Shown: piece by piece, positions 6,843-13,407 of the stretch
Position numbering within the stretch: the stretch's first letter is position 1
How the letters are laid out: every line of letters starts with the position of its first letter
Origin: JBEVEP01 sp040512755
GTDB taxonomy: Bacteria; Pseudomonadota; Alphaproteobacteria; Rhizobiales; Rhizobiaceae
Assembly: GCA_040512755.1 (NCBI GenBank)
Contig: JBEVEP010000409.1
Span: 1 to 13,413, forward strand
DNA: 13,413 nt
Reading direction: 5' to 3'
Translations under genes and position numbers: made by a program
Notes under the pieces: generated by a model
Told to the model about the DNA's origin: nothing
Database searches by the model: none
Seen by the model: the letters and a program-made list of their open reading frames with translations, nothing else

Positions 6843-7697
6843 ATGCCCGCCATTCCGCGCAGCAAGATTCTGGAAAGACTCCACGCCATGATCGCCCAGG
6901 GCGTGCCCATTGTCGGTGGCGGCGCGGGCACCGGCCTTTCCGCCAAAGCCGAAGAAGCCGGCGGGATCGATCTGATCATCATTTACAATTCGGGCCGTTA
7001 CCGCATGGCCGGGCGCGGCTCCGCAGCAGGGCTTCTCGCCTATGGGAATGCAAACGAGATTGTGAAGGAAATGGCGGTTGAGGTGCTGCCGGTCGTGAAG
7101 AAAACGCCCGTACTGGCCGGCGTCAATGGCACCGATCCGTTTGTTCTGATGCCGCGCTTCCTTGCCGAACTGAAGGAAATGGGATTCTCCGGCGTGCAGA
7201 ATTTCCCCACAATCGGCCTGTTCGACGGTCAGATGCGTCAGAGCTTCGAGGAAACCGGAATGGGCTACGGCCTCGAAGTGGACATGATCAGGCTAGCGCA
7301 CGAACTCGACCTTTTGACCACGCCCTATGTGTTCAATGTCGACGAGGCGCGGGCCATGACGGAGGCCGGAGCAGACATCATAGTGGCCCATATGGGGGTA
7401 ACGACCGGCGGCACGATCGGCGCCACCAGCGCGAAGTCGCTGGAAGCCTGCGTAGGCGAAATCGACGCCATCGCCGAAGCGGCGCGCTCGGCCCGCCACG
7501 ATGTCATCGTGCTTTGTCACGGCGGGCCGATCTCCATGCCGGACGATGCACGCTACATTCTCGAACGGACGAAAGGCTGTCACGGCTTCTACGGCGCAAG
7601 TTCCATGGAGCGGCTTCCGGCCGAGGCCGCGATCCGCGACCAAACGGCGAGTTTTAAAAACCTGACGCTGCGAACACCGGGAGGGGCAAAGAGCTAA
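6843..7697 (+). CDS. TIM-barrel 'phosphoenolpyruvate hydrolase-like' family protein
   Basis: A 284-residue TIM-barrel protein of the family labelled PEP_hydrolase (PF09370), corresponding to the C-terminal half of plant Tm-1. Reaction not established. Motifs: PIVGGGAGTGLSAKAEE (22-38), IIIYNSGRYRMAGRGS (45-60), SGVQNFPTIGLFDG (116-129), GYGLEVDMI (141-149), IIVAHMGVTTGGTIGA (179-194), VLCHGGPI (223-230) and GFYGASSMERLP (248-259). These Gly-rich loops at strand ends fit a phosphate- or carboxylate-binding barrel. It starts 10 bp after the UPF0261 stop with no strong ribosome site, so it is probably translated by coupling. The constant pairing or fusion of the two families implies a joint enzyme or complex. 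A link to the substrate of the nearby ABC importer is inference from position. Confidence 0.92.
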   Translation: MPAIPRSKILERLHAMIAQGVPIVGGGAGTGLSAKAEEAGGIDLIIIYNSGRYRMAGRGSAAGLLAYGNANEIVKEMAVEVLPVVKKTPVLAGVNGTDPFVLMPRFLAELKEMGFSGVQNFPTIGLFDGQMRQSFEETGMGYGLEVDMIRLAHELDLLTTPYVFNVDEARAMTEAGADIIVAHMGVTTGGTIGATSAKSLEACVGEIDAIAEAARSARHDVIVLCHGGPISMPDDARYILERTKGCHGFYGASSMERLPAEAAIRDQTASFKNLTLRTPGGAKS

Positions 7698-7720
7698 AGA
7701 TGGAGATTTTGAGCGGCTCT

Positions 7721-7740
7721 CGTTTCCACTTTCCTGGAAT
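7721..7740. repeat. partial copy of the short rhizobial-type repeat
   Basis: CGTTTCCACTTTCCTGGAAT here matches CGGTTTCCACTTTTCCTGGAAT at 7981-8002 except for two single-base gaps. The copy lacks the left half seen in the fuller copy and directly abuts the 169-bp palindromic element. Confidence 0.6.
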
Positions 7741-7744
7741 TATG

Positions 7745-7913
7745 TGCCCCTCACCTGCCTGCCGGCATCCTCTCCCCGCAAGCGGGTAGAGGAGCGCTGG
7801 CAACGCCGATGGCGCTGAAAATTGTAGCGTTGGCGATTGGCGAAATCCGCAATGAAGGCGTCTCTTCTCCCCGTTTTTACGGGGAGAAGTGCCCGGCAGG
7901 GCGATGAGGGGCA
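7745..7913. repeat. palindromic intergenic mosaic repeat (RIME-like)
   Basis: Ends are inverted: TGCCCCTCA (7745-7753) and TGAGGGGCA (7905-7913) are perfect, followed inward by related GCCTGCCGGCA / TGCCCGGCAGGGC. Two internal hairpins are present. One is 7769-7779/7782-7792 (CCTCTCCCCGC against GCGGGTAGAGG, one mismatch, 2-base loop). The other is 7864-7874/7879-7889 (CTTCTCCCCGT against ACGGGGAGAAG, perfect, 4-base loop). A looser inverted pair CAACGC/GCGTTG lies between them. The layout and wording resemble rhizobial intergenic mosaic elements (RIME). It contains no gene. Confidence 0.7.
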
Positions 7914-7960
7914 GCACAATCGGTCAAACATAAACGCCACCGGTATTGCACTTTGCTTGA

Positions 7961-8006
7961 CGCAGTTCCGGACGGAAAACCGGTTTCCACTTTTCCTGGA
8001 ATTGCG
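7961..8006. repeat. short imperfect palindrome, rhizobial-type intergenic repeat
   Basis: Ends CGCAGTTCC (7961-7969) and GGAATTGCG (7998-8006) are inverted with one mismatch, and the centre AAAACCGGTTT is itself inverted. From memory, similar sequences (a GGACGGAAAACCG half followed by CACTTTTCCTGGAATTGC) are very common between rhizobial genes; a genome scan would be needed to confirm that. The remainder of the gap (7914-7960 and 8007-8072) shows no gene or clear promoter. Confidence 0.55.
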
Positions 8007-8072
8007 TTGGCAGTGTTATCGCCGGTAGGGTCGGGCACTCCGTCGCGAGCAAATCAGCATCGGTAGGCTGCC

Positions 8073-8723
8073 ATGAGCGAGATCGTCCTTCATAACTATT
8101 ATCGGTCATCCACCTCGTTTCGGGTGCGCATCGCACTCGAAATGAAGAGCCTCAAATACAAGTACGTGGCGCATCATCTGCGCCACGGCGACCATCGCGA
8201 ACCCGCCTATCTGGCCGTTAATCCGCAAGGGCTGGTGCCCGCGCTTGCGTGGACCGACGGCACGCTGCTGCTGCAATCGCTGGCGATCATCGAGTTCCTC
8301 GACGAAACCGTGCCCGAGCCGCCGCTGCTACCCTCGGACCCGCTCGGCCGCGCCCGCGTGCGGATGCTGGCACAGATGATCGCCTGCGACATTCATCCGG
8401 TGAACAATCTGCGCATCCTCACGTCCCTGAGGGCGCTTTACGGAGCGGGAGACGACGACATCGCCAACTGGTTTCGTCACTGGGTCAACGAAACCTTTGC
8501 ACCGCTGGAGAACATGCTCGCCACGAGCGCCTCTACCGGCACCTTCTGCCACGGAGAAACACCGGGTTTGGCCGATATCTGCCTCGCTGCCCAGGTGACC
8601 AACAATGCGCGCTTCCAGGTGGACATGACGCCCTATCCGGTGATTTCACGCATCCATGTGGCCTGCATGGAACTGCCGGCCTTCGTCCGGGCCGCGCCAG
8701 CGAACCAACCGGACGCGGAGTAG
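8073..8723 (+). CDS. maiA: maleylacetoacetate isomerase / zeta-class glutathione S-transferase
   Basis: A 216-residue cytosolic GST-fold protein. Zeta-class members use glutathione to isomerise maleylacetoacetate to fumarylacetoacetate in tyrosine/homogentisate breakdown. The N-terminal thioredoxin-like domain carries the active-site motif YYRSSTSFRVRIAL (9-22), then NPQGLVPAL (50-58) and LLQSLAIIEFLDE (68-80), the glutathione-binding Gln-Ser. The helical C-terminal domain includes IHPVNNLRIL (106-115) and GLADICLAAQ, ending ANQPDAE as in many MaiA proteins. Thr14 replaces the Cys of the eukaryotic SSCS motif, as in many bacterial forms. The ATG at 8073 has a weak GGTAGG upstream. No homogentisate dioxygenase or fumarylacetoacetase gene is nearby, so the gene is an orphan and a different isomerisation substrate is possible. 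Confidence 0.85.
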   Translation: MSEIVLHNYYRSSTSFRVRIALEMKSLKYKYVAHHLRHGDHREPAYLAVNPQGLVPALAWTDGTLLLQSLAIIEFLDETVPEPPLLPSDPLGRARVRMLAQMIACDIHPVNNLRILTSLRALYGAGDDDIANWFRHWVNETFAPLENMLATSASTGTFCHGETPGLADICLAAQVTNNARFQVDMTPYPVISRIHVACMELPAFVRAAPANQPDAE

Positions 8724-8770
8724 TAGAGCGCCAAACTGATTCAGCTTGTTGCTCTAAGAGTTTGTTTTTG
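8724..8770 (+). terminator. likely intrinsic terminator after the maiA-like gene
   Basis: Inverted repeat TAGAGC (8724-8729) / GCTCTA (8751-8756) with an inner pair CAAACTG (8732-8738) / CAGCTTG (8742-8748) that has one mismatch. A T-rich run follows (8761-8769, TTTGTTTTT). It starts directly after the stop codon. Confidence 0.6.
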
Positions 8771-8820
8771 CAGCCGATATTGCTCGACGCAAGGCCGGTT
8801 CCCGCAATCTCTTGTGTTGC

Positions 8821-8955
8821 TTAGATAATCGGCTTCGGGTTGGGATTGGGTCCGGGGCCCGGAGGGGGTACCGGTTCGGGAGGTGGCGTCGGCGCCGGAC
8901 CTGGAAAAGGCGCCGGCTTCGGCGGCACGGGGCCAGGCCGCGTGGCATTCTTCAT
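8821..8955 (-). CDS. putative proline-rich microprotein
   Basis: A 44-residue product, MKNATRPGPVPPKP followed by repeated PxP units with Gly, Ala, Glu and Asn and ending NPKPII. About half the residues are proline; no signal peptide, membrane helix or Cys is seen. On the minus strand the ATG at 8955 has GGGGA about nine bases upstream; the frame is open for 19 more codons to an ATG at 9012. A TTGACG (9012-9007) with a loose CGATAT 19 bases on could serve as a promoter. Simple G+C-rich repeats can produce such ORFs by chance, and the opposite strand is also open (Gly-rich). The clean start, ribosome site and position between terminator and divergent gene support a real gene; certainty is modest. 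Confidence 0.4.
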   Translation of the reverse strand: MKNATRPGPVPPKPAPFPGPAPTPPPEPVPPPGPGPNPNPKPII

Positions 8956-9205
8956 ATCAGCATCCCCAATCCGCACTCTGAATATCGTCGCGTTGCTCGG
9001 ACCTTCCGTCAATAGTCAGGCGCGTCCGTTGACCCATCCTGCGCGTAACGAAGGGCATGCCGGCATAGTTCCCCTTTCCAAAAGGCGGAGAGGCCTGTAG
9101 CGAGAGCGGCGCACCTTCCCCGCGTCACCGCTTTGCGAGCACAGGCCATGACATCCCTTCCCCATTCCCGGCAAATCGGCCACACTCGACCGCGTCATCG
9201 GATCT

Positions 9206-9211
9206 GAGGGG
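9206..9211 (+). promoter_or_regulatory. ribosome binding site of the ATP-grasp gene
   Basis: GAGGGG, nine bases before the ATG at 9221. The rest of 8956-9205 shows no further gene. TTGACC at 9029-9034 is a possible -35 facing right, but no acceptable -10 follows. Confidence 0.5.
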
Positions 9212-9220
9212 ATTTTTGCG

Positions 9221-10390
9221 ATGAACTTTGTCTTCTTCTCTCCGCATTTTCCGCCCAACGGAGCCGACTTCTGTGACAGGTTGAAGAAGGCCGGCGCCAC
9301 TGTCCTCGGCATCGGCGACGCGTCTTATGAAGCGCTGGAACCAAAGCTGACCGAAGCGCTGTCCGAATATTACAGAGTTGCGGATATGGAAGACTATGAT
9401 CCGGTCTTTCGCGCCATGGGGCACTTCATTCACAAATGGGGCCGCATCGACCGTTTCGAGTCGCTCAACGAGCATTGGCTCGATCTCGAAGCCAACATCC
9501 GGACCGACTTCAACATTTACGGGACCAAGATCGATTTCGTAAAAAACCTGAAGCGGAAGTCGCGTATGCGCGCTTTTTTCCGCAAGAGCGGCGTGGAAAC
9601 CATCCCCCAGCGCAAATGCTCCGACCGCGCCGGGGCACTGACCTTCATCCGGCGCGTCGGCTATCCCGTCGTGGTGAAGCCCGATACCGGTTCAGGCGCC
9701 AGCAACACGTACAAGATCAGCAATGCCAAGGAACTCGACAAATTCTTTGCCGACAAGCCGGCGGACGTGACGTTCGTCATGGAGCAGTTCGTCGACGGGC
9801 TTGTGGTAACCTATGACGGGCTAGTGAACAGGGACGGCAAGGTGGTGTTCGCCGCGAGCACCTATTACGAGCAGAGCGTCATGGACGTGGTCAACAATGA
9901 CGGCCACATGAGCTATGTCTGCAAGCCGGACGTCGATCCGGCGGTCGATGAAGCCGGACGCAAGATCCTCGAAGCGTTCGACGTGCGTGAGCGCTTCTTC
10001 CACATCGAGCTCTTCCAGACCCGCAAGGACAAGCGGATCATCGCGCTGGAGGTTAATATGCGGCCGCCGGGCGCGTGGATCACCGATGCGATCAACTACG
10101 CCTACGATATCGACATCTATGCCGAATGGGCCAACATGGTGGTCAACGATCACGCGGGCGGGCCATACAAAGGCAAGTATTTTACCGCCTATGCGAGCCG
10201 GAAGCGGCATATTCGCTATTCTCACGACCACGAGGCCGTGCTAGCCGCGCATGGCGACATAATCTTGAGACACCAGCCGATCGAAGAGGTATTCAGCCGC
10301 GCCATGGGACACTACGCCTACCAGATGCGCTCCACGAAGCTTGACGAGATCAAGAACGCCGTCCGCTTCATCCACGCCGTAGAGGCCTGA
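9221..10390 (+). CDS. ATP-grasp domain protein, putative carboxylate-amine/thiol ligase
   Basis: A 389-residue cytosolic ATP-grasp enzyme. ATP-grasp enzymes activate a carboxylate as an acyl-phosphate and join it to a nucleophile. An N-terminal Rossmann-like segment (1-65, MNFVFFSPHFPP then TVLGIGDA) precedes the ATP-grasp fold. Seen are FVKNLKRKSRMRAFFRKSGV (107-125), the nucleotide-binding VVKPDTGSGAS (151-161) with Lys153, the hinge FVMEQFVDG (185-193), and metal-binding Glu263 (HIELF) with Glu277 and Asn279 in LEVNMRPPG, followed by Arg281. The tail HQPIEEVFSRAMGHYAY is not assigned. All expected catalytic residues are present, so it should be active. The esterase gene begins three bases after its stop, pointing to a shared pathway. 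The substrate cannot be deduced; I do not assign a named pathway. Confidence 0.88.
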   Translation: MNFVFFSPHFPPNGADFCDRLKKAGATVLGIGDASYEALEPKLTEALSEYYRVADMEDYDPVFRAMGHFIHKWGRIDRFESLNEHWLDLEANIRTDFNIYGTKIDFVKNLKRKSRMRAFFRKSGVETIPQRKCSDRAGALTFIRRVGYPVVVKPDTGSGASNTYKISNAKELDKFFADKPADVTFVMEQFVDGLVVTYDGLVNRDGKVVFAASTYYEQSVMDVVNNDGHMSYVCKPDVDPAVDEAGRKILEAFDVRERFFHIELFQTRKDKRIIALEVNMRPPGAWITDAINYAYDIDIYAEWANMVVNDHAGGPYKGKYFTAYASRKRHIRYSHDHEAVLAAHGDIILRHQPIEEVFSRAMGHYAYQMRSTKLDEIKNAVRFIHAVEA

Positions 10391-10393
10391 GGC

Positions 10394-11170
10394 ATGCAGG
10401 TTTCGTATCACAAGGACTACAGCGGCGAGCTCGGCCGCGACATGGAATACAAGCGCTATGGCTATGCCGGGCGTCCGGTGGTGGTATTTCCGACGTCCAG
10501 CGGCCGGTTCTACCAGTTCGAGGATTCAGGCGCGATCGCCGCACTAGGCGAATTCATCGATACCGGACGCATCCAGGTCTGGACGCTCGACGGCATTGAC
10601 GACGAGACATTTTGCGCAAAGGGCGACGACCCGCAGTCGCGGGTGGAGCGCCACGAAGCCTATTTTCGCTATGCGCGGAACGAGGCGCTGCCCGCCGTGA
10701 CGCGCGAGGCCGCCGCCTCGAACGGCAGGCGCAAGCTAAAACCGCTTTTTGCGGGGTGCTCTATGGGCGCCTTCCACGCTGCCAATTTCGTGTTCCGTTT
10801 TCCCGAGCTGACCTCCGGCGTCATCGCGCTGAGCGGCGTCTACTCGACCAAGGATTTCTTCGGCGACGCGCTGGACGGCGCGATCTTCTTCAATTCACCT
10901 CTGAACTATCTGCCGGGCCTATCAGACGCGCGTGCGCTGAAACAGCTCAGGGCATTGCGGCTGATCTTCTGCTGCGGACAAGGCCGATGGGAAGAGCGCA
11001 TGCTGGAAGACACGCATGCGCTGGAAGAGATGCTGCGCGACAAGAACATATCCGCCTGGGTGGACTATTGGGGCGGCGACGTCGACCACGACTGGCCCTG
11101 GTGGCACAAGCAGCTCGCCTATTTCATGAGCCGCTGGCTGGACGACGACCTACAGCACCGCGTGGCGTAG
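10394..11170 (+). CDS. esterase family protein, alpha/beta-hydrolase fold
   Basis: A 258-residue serine hydrolase of the putative esterase (esterase D-like, PF00756) type. An N-terminal strand region with PVVVFPTSSGRFYQFED (28-44) is followed by the nucleophile elbow GCSMGAFHAANF (121-132, Ser123). GVIALSGVYSTKDFFG (142-157) follows, then the C-terminal VDYWGGDVDHDWPWWHKQL (223-241), where His232 is the likely catalytic base; the acid is not certain. No signal peptide, so it acts in the cytoplasm. The ATG lies three bases after the ATP-grasp stop and has no separate strong ribosome site, so translation is probably coupled. An acyl ligase and a hydrolase in one transcript could make and edit, or make and release, the same ester or amide; that is inference. 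Confidence 0.87.
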   Translation: MQVSYHKDYSGELGRDMEYKRYGYAGRPVVVFPTSSGRFYQFEDSGAIAALGEFIDTGRIQVWTLDGIDDETFCAKGDDPQSRVERHEAYFRYARNEALPAVTREAAASNGRRKLKPLFAGCSMGAFHAANFVFRFPELTSGVIALSGVYSTKDFFGDALDGAIFFNSPLNYLPGLSDARALKQLRALRLIFCCGQGRWEERMLEDTHALEEMLRDKNISAWVDYWGGDVDHDWPWWHKQLAYFMSRWLDDDLQHRVA

Positions 11171-11210
11171 CTGCGATCGCGGTTGGACGTGTCAGAGAAT
11201 AGGTAAGCGC

Positions 11211-11642
11211 CTACTTACGGTCCTCGTAAACCTTACGCACATCCTCCATCGCTTCCCGGATCCGTTCGCGCAGGATTTCCAGCGAGTCCGTGCCCGATTT
11301 GCGCACGATTTCGGCGACTTCCCCGGCATTCTTGACTGCGGTCTCGAAGGCCTTTCGCGCAAAGTCGGCCTGTTTCTCCACCATCTCCTGAGGGTTGCCG
11401 GATATCCGGTAGCTCTGGGCCAGGTCGGTGAATTCACGCAGCGCGTCCTTCAGAGCTTCGCGCTGCTTGTCGACAAGGGCCGACGCTCCGGCCGCAGACG
11501 CCTTGGCCGATTTCTCAAGCGCCTCAAGGTTCTTGCGGTTGTGGTCCATGATCTTTTCGATGTCGATGTTTGGCATCTTCAGATCGCGACCGAAATTGGC
11601 GAACACATCCATGAAAGATTGAGATTCCGGTTTCTTGGCCAT
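11211..11642 (-). CDS. phasin family protein (PHB granule-associated)
   Basis: A 143-residue, almost wholly helical protein of the phasin type, amphipathic proteins that coat polyhydroxybutyrate granules. It has no Cys or Trp and few bulky aromatics. The typical stretch FMDVFANFGRDLKMPNIDIEKI (10-31) leads into MDHNRKNLEALEKSAKASAAG, then long helices with SALVDKQREAL and PQEMVEKQADFARKAFETAV, and a final coiled-coil-like segment (117-143). The ATG at 11642 has AAGGAG six bases upstream, so the 13-codon longer frame from 11681 is not needed. It lies 68 bp downstream of the DUF445 gene on the same strand with no clear promoter in the gap, so readthrough from that gene is possible. It converges with the esterase gene (40 bp between stops). 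Confidence 0.88.
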   Translation of the reverse strand: MAKKPESQSFMDVFANFGRDLKMPNIDIEKIMDHNRKNLEALEKSAKASAAGASALVDKQREALKDALREFTDLAQSYRISGNPQEMVEKQADFARKAFETAVKNAGEVAEIVRKSGTDSLEILRERIREAMEDVRKVYEDRK

Positions 11643-11710
11643 GGCCTTCTCCTTCGTCCGGTCAGTCGGCAGGATGACCAAATCTTAGAACAAGCTCCCT
11701 TCAGATGGAA

Positions 11711-13015
11711 TCAATTCGTCACGAGGAAGAGTTCGGCCGTGTAGAGCAGCAGGCCGGCAAGGCCGCCGATCACCATGCCGTTGAAGCGGATGTACTGCAG
11801 GTCGCGCCCGACATTGATCTCGATGAGCCGCGTCAACTGGCCGAGGTCCCAGCCCTTCACCTGATCGGCGATGAATTTCGAGACGCCGCTTTTCTGGCTC
11901 TCGACAAAAGAGGAAAGCGCCACCACGAAGCCCTGGTTCATGTCCGCGCGGATGTGCGGATCGCGCGCGAGGTGCCTGCCGATCTCCGTGAACATATTGC
12001 CGAGATGGTCGCGGACCATTGATTTTTCCGACGTTGCGTCCTGTTCTAGCAACGTCCGCATGCTGTCCCACATATCCTGCGCCAGTTCGCGCAGCTCAGG
12101 CCGGGCAAGCAGATCGCGCTTCATCTTTTCGGCGCGCCGCGCAAAGTCACGCGAGGTACGCAATCGTTCGATGAATTTCATGACGAAGCGATCGAACTCC
12201 AGCCGCAGCGGGTGGTCGCGATCCGCCCTCGCCTCGTCAAGCAGCGTCCCCGCCGAGGCGACGATCTTCTTGAGCAGGTAGGCATCGGCCCTGAAGAGAT
12301 TAAACAGCGACGGAAGTTCGTCGTGGATCCTGTCCCTCATCATGGCCAGAGCATCCTCGTCGCTCAGAAAGCCTCCGATCACTTTCGTAAACTCGTCGAA
12401 AAGCCTCTGGTGGCGGCGCTCATCGGTGAATGCCGAAAGCAGTTCCGCAGCCAGCGGCGCCACTTCGATCTTCTGAACCTGCTCGATCATCCTCTGGGTG
12501 ACGAACCCGCGAAGGCCGGACTGTTCGATAGCCGACAAAGCCTGCGGCATCAGGCGCGCGACAAACCGCGACAGGTCCCCGGCGCGCTCCGCGTCCGAAA
12601 GCCAGTCGGCGACCAGCGCGGCAAAGTCCACCTCCTCCAGCTTCTGGCGGATTGGCTTCTCCGCCAGGAAATTGACCTCGATGAAGCGGCCAAGATTGTC
12701 CGCAATCCGGCTCTGGTTCTCCGGGATGATCGCGGTATGCGGAATGGGCAGACCGAGCGGACGCCGGAAGAGCGCCACAACCGCGTACCAGTCAGCAAGG
12801 CCGCCGATGGTGGCAGCCTCGGCGAAGGCCGCGACAAACGCAAGCCATGGCCAGCGATGCTCGAAGGACTTGGCTGCGGCGAAGACGGCGACACAGAGCG
12901 CCAGCGCGCCGGTCGCCAGTACCTTTGTGCGCCTCAGGGCCGCGAGCTTTTCCGCTTCAGCCGGACCAAAGTCACCGGCCCCGTGTTGGATTGCCGTTCG
13001 AGAATAGGCAGACAT
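11711..13015 (-). CDS. DUF445 family membrane protein (YjiN-like)
   Basis: A 434-residue protein of unknown molecular function. The N-terminus has two membrane segments, about 30-48 (VLATGALALCVAVFAA) and 55-83 (WPWLAFVAAFAEAATIGG, then LADWYAVVALFRRPLG, a family hallmark), with PIPHTAIIPENQSRIADNLG just after. The long middle (about 100-400) is helical and charged, with no membrane segment. A last hydrophobic helix ends the protein (about 410-430, NGMVIGGLAGLLLYTAELFL). The topology therefore ties both ends to the membrane with a large soluble domain between. I chose the ATG at 13015; the frame continues to a TTG at 13039 without a better ribosome site. The phasin gene follows on the same strand. 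No enzymatic motif is seen. Confidence 0.9.
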   Translation of the reverse strand: MSAYSRTAIQHGAGDFGPAEAEKLAALRRTKVLATGALALCVAVFAAAKSFEHRWPWLAFVAAFAEAATIGGLADWYAVVALFRRPLGLPIPHTAIIPENQSRIADNLGRFIEVNFLAEKPIRQKLEEVDFAALVADWLSDAERAGDLSRFVARLMPQALSAIEQSGLRGFVTQRMIEQVQKIEVAPLAAELLSAFTDERRHQRLFDEFTKVIGGFLSDEDALAMMRDRIHDELPSLFNLFRADAYLLKKIVASAGTLLDEARADRDHPLRLEFDRFVMKFIERLRTSRDFARRAEKMKRDLLARPELRELAQDMWDSMRTLLEQDATSEKSMVRDHLGNMFTEIGRHLARDPHIRADMNQGFVVALSSFVESQKSGVSKFIADQVKGWDLGQLTRLIEINVGRDLQYIRFNGMVIGGLAGLLLYTAELFLVTN

Positions 13016-13142
13016 GTCGTTTTCGTTCCGATGCTGCAAAGGCGGTTAACGCCCAAGGGTTAGAGCTTCCATCTACACGGTTGACGTTGTGACGGCGTGG
13101 GTGAATCGCACTCACCGTTTCCCATCTAGGCATGAATCGACG

Positions 13143-13207
13143 TTGAGCCCACAAATCCCTGCTTCACGCGGTGATTTCCAACCACTTCGCCACCCCGCGG
13201 GGCTCAA
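13143..13207. other. structured non-coding stretch, possible RNA element
   Basis: Arms TTGAGCCC (13143-13150) and GGGCTCAA (13200-13207) are a perfect 8-bp inverted repeat enclosing a second stem CGCGG (13168-13172) / CCGCG (13195-13199). The plus strand has TGATTT right after the first inner arm and CUUC in the loop that could pair with GAAG at 13207-13210. No gene was found in 13016-13334; the rest of that stretch holds a small hairpin at 13099-13115 (GGTGA/TCACC). Confidence 0.4.
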
Positions 13208-13286
13208 GAAGCGGAACCCTTATGCACGTACTACCGATGTTCAGATGGCAGAACGTCGTTCATTTCCAATAGCTTACACAATATAT

Positions 13287-13318
13287 TGCATCGCAACAAA
13301 ATATTATGTTGCAATGCA
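13287..13318. promoter_or_regulatory. inverted TGCnnnGCA boxes, PhaR/AniA-like operator
   Basis: Two boxes, TGC-ATC-GCA (13287-13295) and TGC-AAT-GCA (13310-13318), lie in a larger inverted repeat with 12-bp arms (13287-13298 and 13307-13318, one mismatch) around an A+T-only centre. TATTAT (13302-13307) in the centre could be a -10 for the gene to the right. PhaR/AniA, the PHB-sensing repressor, is known to bind TGC-rich palindromes of this kind. The site is about 90 bp before the probable start of the next gene. Confidence 0.5.
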
Positions 13319-13407
13319 CAAAAGTGGTAATTATATGAGCGCTATTCCCCGGGTCGCCAAAGAGAACGGGGGGCCAACCATGGCTCAACTGAGAATGGAG
13401 AAAAGAG

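Noticed and set aside
7864..7889. Perfect 11-bp hairpin as a stand-alone terminator
   Set aside because: It is an internal arm of the repeat element and has no T-run after it; any terminator role is secondary.
8840..9100. Gly-rich 86-codon plus-strand frame
   Set aside because: Poly-Gly/Pro-Gly product arises from the complement of the proline-rich repeats; the minus-strand reading has the better start and ribosome site.
12212..13063. 283-codon plus-strand frame opposite the DUF445 gene
   Set aside because: Antisense shadow without motifs or ribosome site.
13150..13200. tRNA-like wording on the minus strand (GTGGCGAAGTGGTTGG)
   Set aside because: Looks like a D-arm but no TTCRA T-loop or acceptor stem closes; not a tRNA.
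13212..13270. Short plus-strand ORF beginning ATGCACGTA after the structured element
   Set aside because: Only 16 codons, with no ribosome site and no supporting signal.
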